A DNA stretch of 64,000 nucleotides, taken from Lachnospiraceae bacterium (GTDB lineage: Bacteria; Bacillota_A; Clostridia; Lachnospirales; Lachnospiraceae). Made by a program: the position numbers and the translations under genes. Position 1 is the stretch's first letter. Every line of letters begins with the position of its first letter. The notes below the pieces were generated by a model. That model was not told the DNA's origin and made no database searches. It saw only the letters and a list, made by a program, of their open reading frames with translations. The stretch covers positions 79,471 through 143,470 of the forward strand of contig JAETQR010000002.1 of the NCBI GenBank assembly GCA_021770615.1, given 5' to 3'. Below, piece by piece: positions 8,898 through 17,309 of this stretch.

Positions 8898-10202
8898 ATG
8901 GAACGTTTTGTAGATATCATACACAAAAAGAAAACAGGAACAGAGCTTTCCGACCCGGAAATCCATATGATGATCGCCGGTTACTGCGATGGCAGCATCC
9001 CGGACTACCAGATGTCAGCCATGTTGATGGCAATCTGTTTTAACGGACTCTCCGACAGGGAACTTACAACGATGACTCTCGCTATGAGAGATTCCGGACA
9101 GATCAACGATCTCTCTCCCATTCATGGCATTAAAGTGGATAAACACAGCACCGGAGGCGTCGGGGATAAAACAACCCTTATCATCGGCCCTGTTGTCGCC
9201 GCATGTGGCATCCCGGTCGCCAAGATGAGTGGAAGAGGCCTTGGGTTTACCGGAGGAACAATCGACAAACTGGAATCCATCCCGGGATTTCGCACCGATC
9301 TTTCTAACGAAGAATTTTTCGGGGCAGTCAAAAACACGGGCATCTGTATCAACGGACAGACTGCTGATCTCGCACCTGCCGACAAACTCATTTACGCCCT
9401 TCGTGATGTGACAGCCACGGTGGACAGCATCCCGCTTATCGCTGCTTCCATCATGAGTAAAAAGCTGGCAGCAGGAAGCGATAAGATCCTCTTGGACGTG
9501 ACAACCGGAAACGGCGCATTTATCAAAGATTATGACCAGTCTCTGGAATTGGCAGAGAAAATGGTAACGATCGGAAATAACGCCGGAAAGACAACGGTGG
9601 CACAACTCACTTCTATGGATGAACCCCTCGGTTTTGCCATCGGAAATAATCTGGAGGTAAAGGAAGCCATCCGGGCACTTCACGGGAATGGTCCGGATGA
9701 CCTCATGACCGTGTGCTATACGCTTGCCGCTCATATGATCTCCCTCGGTAAAAATATTTCGTTTGAAAGTGCCAGGAGGGAAGCAGAAGACGCGATACAC
9801 AGCGGAAGAGCCTGGGAAAAATTCCTCGCCATGGTCCATGAACAGGGTGGTGATCCATCTTTCATGGAGATTCCGGAAAAACTGCCCTCCGCCGATGTAA
9901 CCTTAGAGTACAAAGCGAAAAACTCCGGTTACATTACCTGGATGGATACCGAGGGGATTGGCACCGCAGCCGGCATCCTCGGCGCGGGACGAAGCAAAAA
10001 AGAAGATTCGGTTGACGTCTCCGCCGGGATCATACTTTGCAAAAAAATAAATGACCCGGTCAGCCCGGGCGAAACCCTCGCCCGGCTCCAAACTTCGGAT
10101 CATAATCTTGCCATCGCTGCCATGAAAAAACTGGATAACTGCTATAAATTTTCAGAAGAAAAGGTTCCTGACATAAAACTGATCGGGGACGTTGTGCGTT
10201 GA
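8898..10202 (+). CDS. pdp: Pyrimidine-nucleoside phosphorylase
   Basis: This 434-residue protein, the usual length for the family, has the thymidine/pyrimidine nucleoside phosphorylase signature SGRGLGFTGGTIDKLESIPG near residue 115. It also has the phosphate-binding KHSTGGVGDKTT, the SIPLIAASIMSKK segment and a C-terminal domain. It splits uridine, thymidine or deoxyuridine with phosphate into base and (deoxy)ribose-1-phosphate in nucleoside salvage. ATG 8898 is preferred over ATG 8886 because the G-rich ribosome-binding site (8888-8893) lies between them. The gene stands alone, with its own promoter and a strong terminator, not in a deo operon. Confidence 0.93.
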   Translation: MERFVDIIHKKKTGTELSDPEIHMMIAGYCDGSIPDYQMSAMLMAICFNGLSDRELTTMTLAMRDSGQINDLSPIHGIKVDKHSTGGVGDKTTLIIGPVVAACGIPVAKMSGRGLGFTGGTIDKLESIPGFRTDLSNEEFFGAVKNTGICINGQTADLAPADKLIYALRDVTATVDSIPLIAASIMSKKLAAGSDKILLDVTTGNGAFIKDYDQSLELAEKMVTIGNNAGKTTVAQLTSMDEPLGFAIGNNLEVKEAIRALHGNGPDDLMTVCYTLAAHMISLGKNISFESARREAEDAIHSGRAWEKFLAMVHEQGGDPSFMEIPEKLPSADVTLEYKAKNSGYITWMDTEGIGTAAGILGAGRSKKEDSVDVSAGIILCKKINDPVSPGETLARLQTSDHNLAIAAMKKLDNCYKFSEEKVPDIKLIGDVVR

Positions 10203-10211
10203 AATCGTAAC

Positions 10212-10251
10212 GATTGTTAGACAGCGTTCTTTTGCTGTCTAACAATCTCTT
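10212..10251 (+). terminator. Intrinsic terminator of pdp
   Basis: A perfect 14-bp stem, GATTGTTAGACAGC (10212-10225) with GCTGTCTAACAATC (10234-10247), encloses an 8-nt loop. It is followed by a T-rich stretch just past the pdp stop codon. Confidence 0.85.
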
Positions 10252-10257
10252 TTCAAT

Positions 10258-12225
10258 CTATCCTCTCCTATTTTCAAAAGCACTCAAAAAATCATCAATA
10301 CTACTATAGGTTGTGCCGTCCCAGATGACGCTTGTCAGGTTGCTGCAACCACTAAACGCATACAAACCGATACTCGTCACACCAGCAGGAATCTCAATGC
10401 TTGTCAGACTGCTGCAACCACTAAATGCACCACTACCGATACTCGTCACATTCGCAGGAATCTCAATACTTGTCAGGCTGCTACAACCACTAAATGCACC
10501 ACTACCAATACTCGTCACACTCGCAGGAATCTCAATACCTGTCAGACTGCTGCAACCTTCAAATGCACCCTCACCGATACTCGTCACATTCGCAGGAATA
10601 ACGGTGTTCTTACACCCTATAACCAGAGTTTTGGTATCCCTCGCAATAATCGCATTACAATTATCCGGACTTTCATATGTCAAATTATCCTCTGCTACTA
10701 CAATTTTCGTCAGGCTGCTGCAACCACTAAATGCACTCCAATCGATACTCGTCACACTCGCAGGAATCTCAATACTTGTCAGACTGCTGCAATCACGAAA
10801 CGCACCTCTACCGATACTCGTCACATTCGCAGGAATAACGGTGTTCTTACACCCTATAACCAGAGTTTTGGTATCCCTCGCAATAATCGCATTACAATTA
10901 TCCGGACTTTCATATGTCGAATTATCCTCTGCTACTACAATTTTCGTCAGGCTGCTGCAACCACTAAATGCACTCCAATTGATACTCGTCACACTCGCAG
11001 GAATCTCAATACTTGTCAGGCTGCTGCAGCCATGAAATGCATTCCCAGCGATACTCGTCACACTCGCAGGAATCTCAATACTTGTCAGGCTACTGCAGCC
11101 ACTAAATGCATCCGTACCGATACTCGTCACACTCGCAGAAATCTTAATATTTACCAGACTGCTGCAATTACTAAATACAGTTTCACTGATACTCGTTACA
11201 CCAGCAGGAATCTCAATACTTGTCAGACTGCTACAATTTATAAATGCATACCCACCGATACTCGCCACAGTATCCGGAATCTTAATACTTGTCAGACTGC
11301 TACAACCTGCAAATGCATACCTACCGATACTCATCACACCATCAGAAATCTCGATACTTGTCAGGCTGCTGCAGCCACCAAATGCCCTATCACCGATACT
11401 CATCACAGTACCCGGAATCTTAATACTTGTCAGACTGCTGCAACCATTAAATGCACCCTCACCGATACTTGTCACAGTCTCGCTAACTACGACCGCAATC
11501 GGATCTTCTGAGTTTCTAATTGCTTCTATGTTAGATCCATCATACACAATTGTGGGTACTTCTGTCGGCACTGCAGACGGTGTCGGAGTTTCCACAGATG
11601 GGCTTCCCGTTGGTGCTGCAGACGGTGTCGGAGTTTCCACAGATGGGCTTCCCGTTGGCACTGCAGACGGTGTCGGAGTTTCCACAGATGGGCTTCCCGT
11701 TGGTGCTGCAGACGGTGTCGGCGTTTCCACAGATGGGTTTCCCGTCGGTGCTGCAGACGGTGTCGGCGTTTCCACAGACGGACTTCCCATTGGTGCTGCA
11801 GACGGTGTCGGCGTTTCCACGGATGGGCTTCCCGTTGGCACTACCGTATTCGTTGCCTGCGGCTGGCTGCTAGCAGTCAGTTTCATCCCTTTGGCAGATA
11901 CCTTCACCGTGCAGGTATACTTCTTTTTACCCACGGCTGCCTGTACCTTTGCTGTCCCTTTTCTGATGCCTTTCACTGCAGCATACGACTTTTTCTTTTT
12001 GGTAATTGTAACCAGCTTCTTGCCTTTGGTTACCTTCCATTTTACCTTTTTCGTATTATTTTTCAACTTGATTTTAGCGGTCTTTCCTATGTTCACATTG
12101 ACTTTCCTGGTAATTCTTACCTTTTTGGATGCCGCCTTTGCATTCTGTGATGGTACAGGCAATACCCCGATCAGAAGGCTTGCCACCACCACTACAGCAC
12201 TTACCCTTTTCCATTTGTTTTTCAT
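10258..12225 (-). CDS. BspA-like leucine-rich-repeat surface protein
   Basis: This 655-residue exported protein has four parts. A signal peptide (about 1-32, ending near AKAAS) is followed by a Lys-rich Ig-like (BIG2-like) domain to about residue 115. Six copies of a 15-residue Pro/Thr/Ser linker (PTGSPSVETPTPSAA) come next. Then about fourteen 23-residue BspA-type repeats of the form SIGxxAFxGCSSLTSIEIP run to near the end. BspA-type repeats occur in adhesins and other binding proteins of oral and gut bacteria; the ligand is unknown. There is no LPxTG motif and no clear membrane anchor, so retention may rely on the basic N-terminal domain. Inside the repeat array a block of about 70 residues is duplicated almost exactly, a sign of recent intragenic duplication. 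Confidence 0.88.
   Translation of the reverse strand: MKNKWKRVSAVVVVASLLIGVLPVPSQNAKAASKKVRITRKVNVNIGKTAKIKLKNNTKKVKWKVTKGKKLVTITKKKKSYAAVKGIRKGTAKVQAAVGKKKYTCTVKVSAKGMKLTASSQPQATNTVVPTGSPSVETPTPSAAPMGSPSVETPTPSAAPTGNPSVETPTPSAAPTGSPSVETPTPSAVPTGSPSVETPTPSAAPTGSPSVETPTPSAVPTEVPTIVYDGSNIEAIRNSEDPIAVVVSETVTSIGEGAFNGCSSLTSIKIPGTVMSIGDRAFGGCSSLTSIEISDGVMSIGRYAFAGCSSLTSIKIPDTVASIGGYAFINCSSLTSIEIPAGVTSISETVFSNCSSLVNIKISASVTSIGTDAFSGCSSLTSIEIPASVTSIAGNAFHGCSSLTSIEIPASVTSINWSAFSGCSSLTKIVVAEDNSTYESPDNCNAIIARDTKTLVIGCKNTVIPANVTSIGRGAFRDCSSLTSIEIPASVTSIDWSAFSGCSSLTKIVVAEDNLTYESPDNCNAIIARDTKTLVIGCKNTVIPANVTSIGEGAFEGCSSLTGIEIPASVTSIGSGAFSGCSSLTSIEIPANVTSIGSGAFSGCSSLTSIEIPAGVTSIGLYAFSGCSNLTSVIWDGTTYSSIDDFLSAFENRRG
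10320..11480. repeat. 69-bp tandem repeats encoding BspA-type LRRs
   Basis: About fourteen imperfect 69-bp units each encode a 23-residue leucine-rich repeat. Two longer blocks (roughly 10590-10780 and 10830-11020) are nearly identical to each other over more than 150 bp, including a non-LRR insert (IARDTKTLVIGCKN). Confidence 0.85.
11564..11839. repeat. Six 45-bp tandem repeats (linker region)
   Basis: Six near-identical 45-bp units encode the 15-residue Pro/Thr/Ser linker of the LRR protein. The GCAGACGG motif recurs every 45 bp. High identity between units makes copy-number change by slippage or recombination likely. Confidence 0.85.
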
Positions 12226-12295
12226 ATTTTTTCTCCATTCCGAAACGCTTTTCGCTGAGGATGCGAGCAGAATCCTGTTCTCCGCGTAAAATTAC

Positions 12296-13990
12296 CTACA
12301 TCCTGAACTTCTCAACAAGCTTTCTGAGATTATTCGAAGCTTCCCCTGTAGCTGCCGCAAGCGTATTGATCTCTGCCGAATGCCCTGCAATCATATTCGT
12401 ATCCTCTGCAATCGTCGCACTTTCCTTCGCTCCCTCATCACTCTTCTTCGTAATATCGCGTATGATTTCATTCATTTCATTCAGGCTCGTTAATACCTGA
12501 TCTGTCGTACTGCTCAGTGATTCGACGAGACCATCGACATACTCTGCGTCCTTCTGGTACTGATCCCCCGTCTCTACAAGGTCTCCATAAGCCTCCATAA
12601 CCGATGTATTAATAAAATCAAGAACAATTTCCGCCGACTCAATAAGGCTCCTTACAGATTCCGTAACCATGACTGCTACATTCTGGATCTTCTCAACGGC
12701 CTCGGCAGACGCCTCTGACAAATCTGTGATTTCCATCGCAACTACCGCAAACCCCTGACCACTTTCTCCGGCTCTTGCAGCCTCAATCGAAGCATTGATC
12801 GCAAGAAGATTTGTCTGGTTTGTAATATTCCGGATGGTCTCCGTCAGCACCTGTATCTGCTCGATATTACGGGAAGCCTCAATCGCTTCTGACATTCTTT
12901 GTTTATTTACTTTTAAAACCCTGTTTGCCTTGCCGCGGGACTCTTTCGCCCTTACCTGAAGTCTGGCGGCGCGGTCATTGATCTTTTCAACTTCATCTGC
13001 GCCTTCCTGTGCCCGTTTGGCAACATCTTTCATGACAAGTTCAATATCATCCGTAGACACATCCAAGTCATGCATCGCAGACGCCGTCCTTACAAGCCCC
13101 GATGAAACCTGCTCGGTCGCAGCTGTCATTCCTCCAAGTTTCCCGGACAGATCATCCACCCTCTGCGACGTCTCCACGATCGCATCATCTATATTCCTTG
13201 CCGCCTCGCTCATACCAGTGATGACTTCTTTTAGAGACTCGGCAGTGCGCTCAGATGCCCTTGCCATTTCTCCCACCTCATCCCTTGCCTTCAGCATCTC
13301 CTCCGGGATCACACAAGTCAAATCCTTATTGGCAAGCGATGTGAGTTGAACCTGAACCTGACGAATCCGTTTGACCAGCTTCGTACTAAAAAGGATCGTC
13401 AGTACAATACCAAGGATCAGTGATATAACGACGACGATGCTCAGCGGGAGAACCAGATTCCATATACTGTCTGCCAGTACACTCTCATCTATTCCGACAC
13501 AAAATATACCAATGACTTTTGCGTCCTTATCCTGAATCGGCATAAAATACTGACGCACACGGCTGCCTGCCACCGTTCCGGACATCTCATATTCATTTCC
13601 TTTTTGGAGTACATTTTCAACCACCTCATCCGGAGCCTTTTCCCCGATCAGATCTTTTCCCGAATCATCTGTCACATTCGTCGAAACGATCGTATCATTC
13701 ATGTACAGCGTGGCCTGACACTGGGTCTGCTTCAAAAACCACACAAGCATCGCTGAATTATTACTCATCATGGAAGAGCCCTTCATAAGTTTGTTATTTT
13801 CTATTGCCCACTGGCCTGGATACGATTTATCTACAATGCTGTAGCACAATGTCGTATTTGTTTTTATATTTTGTTCAAAAGTAGCATTCATTGCCCTCGT
13901 TGTGTTTATGTATACTGTGATCAGTGATGCTGCTGATGCCAAAATCAACACACCACAAACGATCACCATCAATTTTGATTTGATCTTCAT
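12296..13990 (-). CDS. Methyl-accepting chemotaxis protein with Cache sensor domain
   Basis: This 564-residue receptor has a first transmembrane helix (about 5-27) and an extracytoplasmic sensor of about 150 residues with the single-Cache pattern. It ends in [21 protein letters not shown] second helix (near 180-205), a HAMP-like linker and a long cytoplasmic signalling coiled coil follow. The hairpin tip [21 protein letters not shown] identifies an MCP; the following segment ([17 protein letters not shown]) departs from the usual EVRxLAE pattern. It should signal to CheA/CheW, encoded in the operon at 48.8-53.0 kb. ATG 13990 follows GAGAGG by 9 nt; the TTG at 14026 has no ribosome-binding site. 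It is a stand-alone gene with its own promoter. Confidence 0.9.
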   Translation of the reverse strand: MKIKSKLMVIVCGVLILASAASLITVYINTTRAMNATFEQNIKTNTTLCYSIVDKSYPGQWAIENNKLMKGSSMMSNNSAMLVWFLKQTQCQATLYMNDTIVSTNVTDDSGKDLIGEKAPDEVVENVLQKGNEYEMSGTVAGSRVRQYFMPIQDKDAKVIGIFCVGIDESVLADSIWNLVLPLSIVVVISLILGIVLTILFSTKLVKRIRQVQVQLTSLANKDLTCVIPEEMLKARDEVGEMARASERTAESLKEVITGMSEAARNIDDAIVETSQRVDDLSGKLGGMTAATEQVSSGLVRTASAMHDLDVSTDDIELVMKDVAKRAQEGADEVEKINDRAARLQVRAKESRGKANRVLKVNKQRMSEAIEASRNIEQIQVLTETIRNITNQTNLLAINASIEAARAGESGQGFAVVAMEITDLSEASAEAVEKIQNVAVMVTESVRSLIESAEIVLDFINTSVMEAYGDLVETGDQYQKDAEYVDGLVESLSSTTDQVLTSLNEMNEIIRDITKKSDEGAKESATIAEDTNMIAGHSAEINTLAAATGEASNNLRKLVEKFRM

Positions 13991-14047
13991 ATATCTCAGC
14001 CTCTCTTTCATCTGCCACTCTGTCAATTTTTCTTTTGTGCCACTTTA

Positions 14048-14076
14048 ATCATATCATGGATATCCAAGGATATCAA
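14048..14076 (-). promoter_or_regulatory. Promoter of the Cache-type chemoreceptor gene
   Basis: On the minus strand TTGATA (14076-14071) and TATGAT (14053-14048) are separated by exactly 17 bp, about 60 nt upstream of the start codon. Confidence 0.65.
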
Positions 14077-14090
14077 GCGAAATAAAGCTT

Positions 14091-14432
14091 TTATGCCTCT
14101 GTTTTATCCCGGATCTTATCATAGTATTCATATAGTTTTTGTACCCCATTTTCCAGAATATAGTAATGACGGATATACGGTATAAGAAGCACAAAAAACA
14201 TAAGACATAGTATCAGAACAGCCAGTTGCTGGATCAGGAGGCTTGCCAGTATAGACATCACCGCCAGAAGTGCAAACAACACCGTCACGATCAGATGGAT
14301 CAGTCTCTCATGCTGAAAAAACTGGATCTGAATGAGCATCTCCTTCAAAAATCCCTCCCGTTCTCCTACATCCTCTTCTCCCTCTGAAACACGCCTGTAA
14401 AATTCTAAATACTGCTTCAATCTTTTTTCCAT
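14091..14432 (-). CDS. Small two-helix membrane protein of unknown function
   Basis: This 113-residue protein has a charged N-terminal helix, two adjacent hydrophobic segments (about 48-70 and 75-95) forming a hairpin, and a charged C-terminal tail (YEYYDKIRDKTEA). No family is recognised. Start 14432 is set by AAAGGAG six nt upstream; an upstream in-frame start at 14456 has no such site. It follows tmcAL by about 55 nt on the same strand and is probably its operon partner. The topology places both ends in the cytoplasm. Confidence 0.65.
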   Translation of the reverse strand: MEKRLKQYLEFYRRVSEGEEDVGEREGFLKEMLIQIQFFQHERLIHLIVTVLFALLAVMSILASLLIQQLAVLILCLMFFVLLIPYIRHYYILENGVQKLYEYYDKIRDKTEA

Positions 14433-14486
14433 CACGCTCTCCTTTCTTCTGCACATCTCCTATACCGGCCCAACGATGTGATTGAG

Positions 14487-15692
14487 TTATACAACAATAA
14501 CCGGTCTCTTATATTCATCCGGCTGTATTTTTCCGCTTTTTCCCGCAGACACACTGCGATACAGATCGGATGCTTTTATATCCTGATATACTTTTTTTCT
14601 GTTGTCATCAGAAAGTTTCTCTATATCCCTGGCAAGCCGCCCAAGGATCACAATACTGCCACCGGCCACTCCCTCAAGTTTTCCCGCTGCTTCTTTTCTC
14701 ATCCCTAACAGTCTTAAATAAGGGCACCCCGTTTCCCTCCGAGATTCCTTTTCTAACCCAAGAAGCGTCTGAAAAATGCAACGTTTGATCCGGGACATCG
14801 TGACATTTTTCGTCTTACATTTTTCTGTAAAATCTCTTAGCGAAAGTGCCTCATACCAATTCCTGCGAAATGCACCGGCAAGCTCTTCTGAAATATCCTT
14901 TATACTTTCCAGGCTCTCCCAACGGTCACGGATCGCATAAGAACAGGACGGCCAAAAATCCTCTGCTTCAAGAAAACAGGCTGCCATCTTAAGTTCTCTC
15001 TCCGCCTTTTCAGGAATACCATTTATCCTTCCAGTCATTATTCCTTCACGGATCGCCGTAGCCGACAAAAAATCGTCCTCACATTCTTTTTCCCGGTGCC
15101 TGTCGTGGTATCCTCTGCCTTTTCTTTCAATGATAACCGGTTCCATATGCGTACCAAGCATAATTGCTGCCCTGATATATTCAATCCCCAGAATATTATT
15201 CGGTAAAAAAAGTGTCCGGCAGACAGATGCATCTACATCAGCAGCCTCCATATATGCCCTCTCCCTCGCCGCCGGATATGACAAACCCTCTTTGAGAAAT
15301 TGTTTAAGCTTCTTCTTATATCTTTCCGGCTCTTCTGCAAAAAAACATCCGGCTTTCTTCAATGCAGTCTGATCTGCCCCTTCACTTCCAAAACAAAAAT
15401 GATCCACAAAAGAAAGGGAATGAAGCGCCAGAATGCCGCCATATGCAAAATCTTCCGCACTTGACAGTCCATAACGTACCGGCAGTTCAAATACGATATC
15501 CGCCCCTCCGGCAAGCGCCATCCTCGCTCGGGTATACTTGTCTGCTATTGCGGGCTCCCCCCGCTGCATGAAGTCACCATTCATCACAGCGACCACCGTA
15601 TCAGCTCCTGTCAGCTCCTTTACCTTTTCGATATGAAATTTGTGCCCCTCATGAAAAGGATTATACTCACAGATGATCCCAGCCACTGACAT
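14487..15692 (-). CDS. tmcAL: tRNA(Met) cytidine acetate ligase
   Basis: This 401-residue protein is of the TmcAL family (formerly DUF795). It opens with GIICEYNPFHEGHKFH, a nucleotidyltransferase HxGH-type ATP site, followed by VVAVMNGDFMQRGEPA and later SATAIREGI. TmcAL activates acetate with ATP and acetylates cytidine 34 in the anticodon wobble position of elongator tRNA(Met), ensuring accurate AUG decoding. The length is normal. A small membrane-protein gene follows on the same strand. Upstream lies an 800-bp gene-free stretch filled with palindromes. Confidence 0.92.
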   Translation of the reverse strand: MSVAGIICEYNPFHEGHKFHIEKVKELTGADTVVAVMNGDFMQRGEPAIADKYTRARMALAGGADIVFELPVRYGLSSAEDFAYGGILALHSLSFVDHFCFGSEGADQTALKKAGCFFAEEPERYKKKLKQFLKEGLSYPAARERAYMEAADVDASVCRTLFLPNNILGIEYIRAAIMLGTHMEPVIIERKGRGYHDRHREKECEDDFLSATAIREGIMTGRINGIPEKAERELKMAACFLEAEDFWPSCSYAIRDRWESLESIKDISEELAGAFRRNWYEALSLRDFTEKCKTKNVTMSRIKRCIFQTLLGLEKESRRETGCPYLRLLGMRKEAAGKLEGVAGGSIVILGRLARDIEKLSDDNRKKVYQDIKASDLYRSVSAGKSGKIQPDEYKRPVIVV

Positions 15693-15817
15693 ACTGCCCG
15701 TCCAACCTTTCTTCTGTTTTTATATCCTCCCCGCCCCGACTGTTTCCGCAAATTACCACTTATTGAATGGCATTTATATCATCATATCATTTCCGGACAG
15801 CTTTCGCAACATCATTA

Positions 15818-15850
15818 AGGTTCCTTTTGCAGGTTCCTTTTGCAGGTTCC
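15818..15850. repeat. 13-bp tandem repeat (2.5 copies)
   Basis: AGGTTCCTTTTGC occurs at 15818-15830 and 15831-15843, followed by a partial third copy. It abuts the first of three long palindromes. No gene covers it. Confidence 0.8.
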
Positions 15851-16007
15851 GTATTTGATCAAGTGGTTTCTCTCGCATGGAGCGCTCCCGCTCTGTAAGT
15901 TACGCAGTGGTAAGGGTGCAGAAAGTGCAAAAGCATGCACTTTATACCCACACCTCTTACCAGCGTACTTACCACTCCATGCTCTGAGAAACCACTTGAT
16001 CAAATAC
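15851..16007. repeat. Long palindrome A
   Basis: Perfect 22-bp arms (15851-15872 and 15986-16007, beginning GTATTTGATCAAGTGG) enclose about 113 bp. This interior also folds on itself: GCATGGAG with CTCCATGC, TGGTAAG with CTTACCA, and GTGCA with TGCAC. No open reading frame of note lies inside. It is the first of three palindromes filling the gap 15693-16487. Confidence 0.8.
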
Positions 16008-16035
16008 TGCAACTCTGCCAAAAGTAAATAGGAAT

Positions 16036-16168
16036 CTCCCTGATGCCGGGGTCAAAAAGGTGCTTCGCACCAACCGAACACAATATGTGGTGTTGCAAGT
16101 TCACTTGCAAACACACATATTTGTGTCGGTTTTGCCCCGAAGGGGCTTTTGACCCCGGCATCAGGGAG
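16036..16168. repeat. Long palindrome B
   Basis: Perfect 22-bp arms (16036-16057 and 16147-16168, beginning CTCCCTGATGCCGGGG) enclose an interior with further complementary blocks, including TGCAAGT with ACTTGCA and GCCCC with GGGGC. As RNA it would form a long rod-like hairpin. It has no coding content. Confidence 0.8.
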
Positions 16169-16238
16169 TCGAAAAAAAGGGGAGGCCGTACACCACCAGA
16201 TCGAGTACTTACCCCCTTCAACAAATCTATTTCAGCAT

Positions 16239-16420
16239 GAAGTTGGATAAGGTCACAGTATTTCAGAAAAAATGATTTTCCGGGCGTGGGTTATAAATAC
16301 GCCGGTAATAGGCACATGTAGTTTATGTGCCATTACCGCTGCGTAATTTATATAGCGGAAGCGCCCATGCCCGGGAAATCATTTTTTCTGAAATACTGCT
16401 GCCCCCCCTTATCCAACTTC
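16239..16420. repeat. Long palindrome C (parent of the half copy at 1548-1625)
   Basis: A 182-bp inverted repeat with 14-bp outer arms (GAAGTTGGATAAGG at 16239-16252 with its complement at 16407-16420). Long inner arms follow, running from CAGTATTTCAG on the left to CTGAAATACTG on the right. The central loop is near 16318. The right half recurs at 1548-1625, so this is a dispersed element. The size and terminal symmetry are compatible with a non-autonomous, MITE-like element, but no target-site duplication was identified. Confidence 0.75.
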
Positions 16421-16487
16421 ACCTTCATAAAGCAAGCAAAACTGCATATGATTATGTATCAAAACACCATAAAAAGGAGTGCTTCCG

Positions 16488-17309
16488 ATGAAAAAAAATA
16501 CAATCTATACCTATTCCGGAATGGAAAAGAAAATCAAACAGCTTTCCGGACAATACCCCAAACGATATTTCCGCTATTTCTCCCTGGGCATGACCTATGG
16601 AAAACGCGATATCTTTGCCTGCTGCCTGGGCAGTGAAACTGCCGGAAAACAATTTGTCCTTACAGCATCGATACATGGCCGCGAATATATTAACACAACT
16701 GTTCTCCTCCGTATCATGGAATATTATCTGGAACATTATGAAAGTACCTACCGGGATCTGTGGGGAGACATATGTATTTATTTTCTTCCTATGCTGAATC
16801 CGGATGGTGTCTGCATTTCTATGTCTACTGACGCTGTACACTGGAAAGAAAACGGACGCGGCGTCGATCTAAACCGGAATTTCCCATGCGGTTTTGGCAA
16901 ATCTTCCGACAGGAAGAAAAGAAATCCCGGCAGTTCTGCCGCTGACCAGCTTGAGACACAGTTTCTGATGCAGTTCATAGAAGGTCTTACTGCACCGCTT
17001 GGCATCATCCATTATCATTCCCGGGGAAATCTCATTTACTATGATTACAAAGTCCACGGGGCATTAAAAAACCAAATTGCCTTGATGGCCGCCACCACTC
17101 ACAGGGTAACCGGATACAAATTAGCGGAAAACACAAAAGACACGATACCCGCCGGCGGATTTGGGGACTGGTGCGTATATAAAAAGAACATACCGTCCAT
17201 TACCATCGAGACAGGTTTTTTAAAAACACCTGTACCCCGCTGGCAGCTGGACGGTATCTATAACCGGAATTTATTTGTGCTTCGTGATCTTCTTTCCTGT
17301 ATTTTGTAA
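16488..17309 (+). CDS. M14 family zinc carboxypeptidase
   Basis: This 273-residue protein has the M14 zinc-peptidase signatures in order: ASIHGREYIN (zinc His and Glu, near 62), PMLNPDGV, GVDLNRNF near 126 (substrate-binding Asn-Arg), a later IIHYHSRGN with the third zinc His, and SITIETG near 246 with the catalytic Glu. No signal peptide is evident, so it is probably cytosolic. It may act on murein peptides or gamma-D-glutamyl peptides like related bacterial M14 enzymes, but the substrate is not established. ATG 16488 has AGGAG eight nt upstream. The last 39 bp overlap the 3' end of the convergent sulfotransferase gene. Confidence 0.87.
   Translation: MKKNTIYTYSGMEKKIKQLSGQYPKRYFRYFSLGMTYGKRDIFACCLGSETAGKQFVLTASIHGREYINTTVLLRIMEYYLEHYESTYRDLWGDICIYFLPMLNPDGVCISMSTDAVHWKENGRGVDLNRNFPCGFGKSSDRKKRNPGSSAADQLETQFLMQFIEGLTAPLGIIHYHSRGNLIYYDYKVHGALKNQIALMAATTHRVTGYKLAENTKDTIPAGGFGDWCVYKKNIPSITIETGFLKTPVPRWQLDGIYNRNLFVLRDLLSCIL

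Noticed and set aside
9015..9839. Long open frame (274 codons) opposite pdp
   Set aside because: It lies wholly inside pdp, which has full family motifs, and has no ribosome-binding site or recognisable domain.
11564..11839. Regular 45-bp repeats considered as a CRISPR array
   Set aside because: The units are contiguous, with no unique spacers, and encode an in-frame protein linker; no cas genes are present.
10313..12289. Several long plus-strand frames opposite the LRR protein
   Set aside because: The repetitive products are mirror translations of the 69-bp and 45-bp repeats; the minus strand has the signal peptide, start site and known repeat family.
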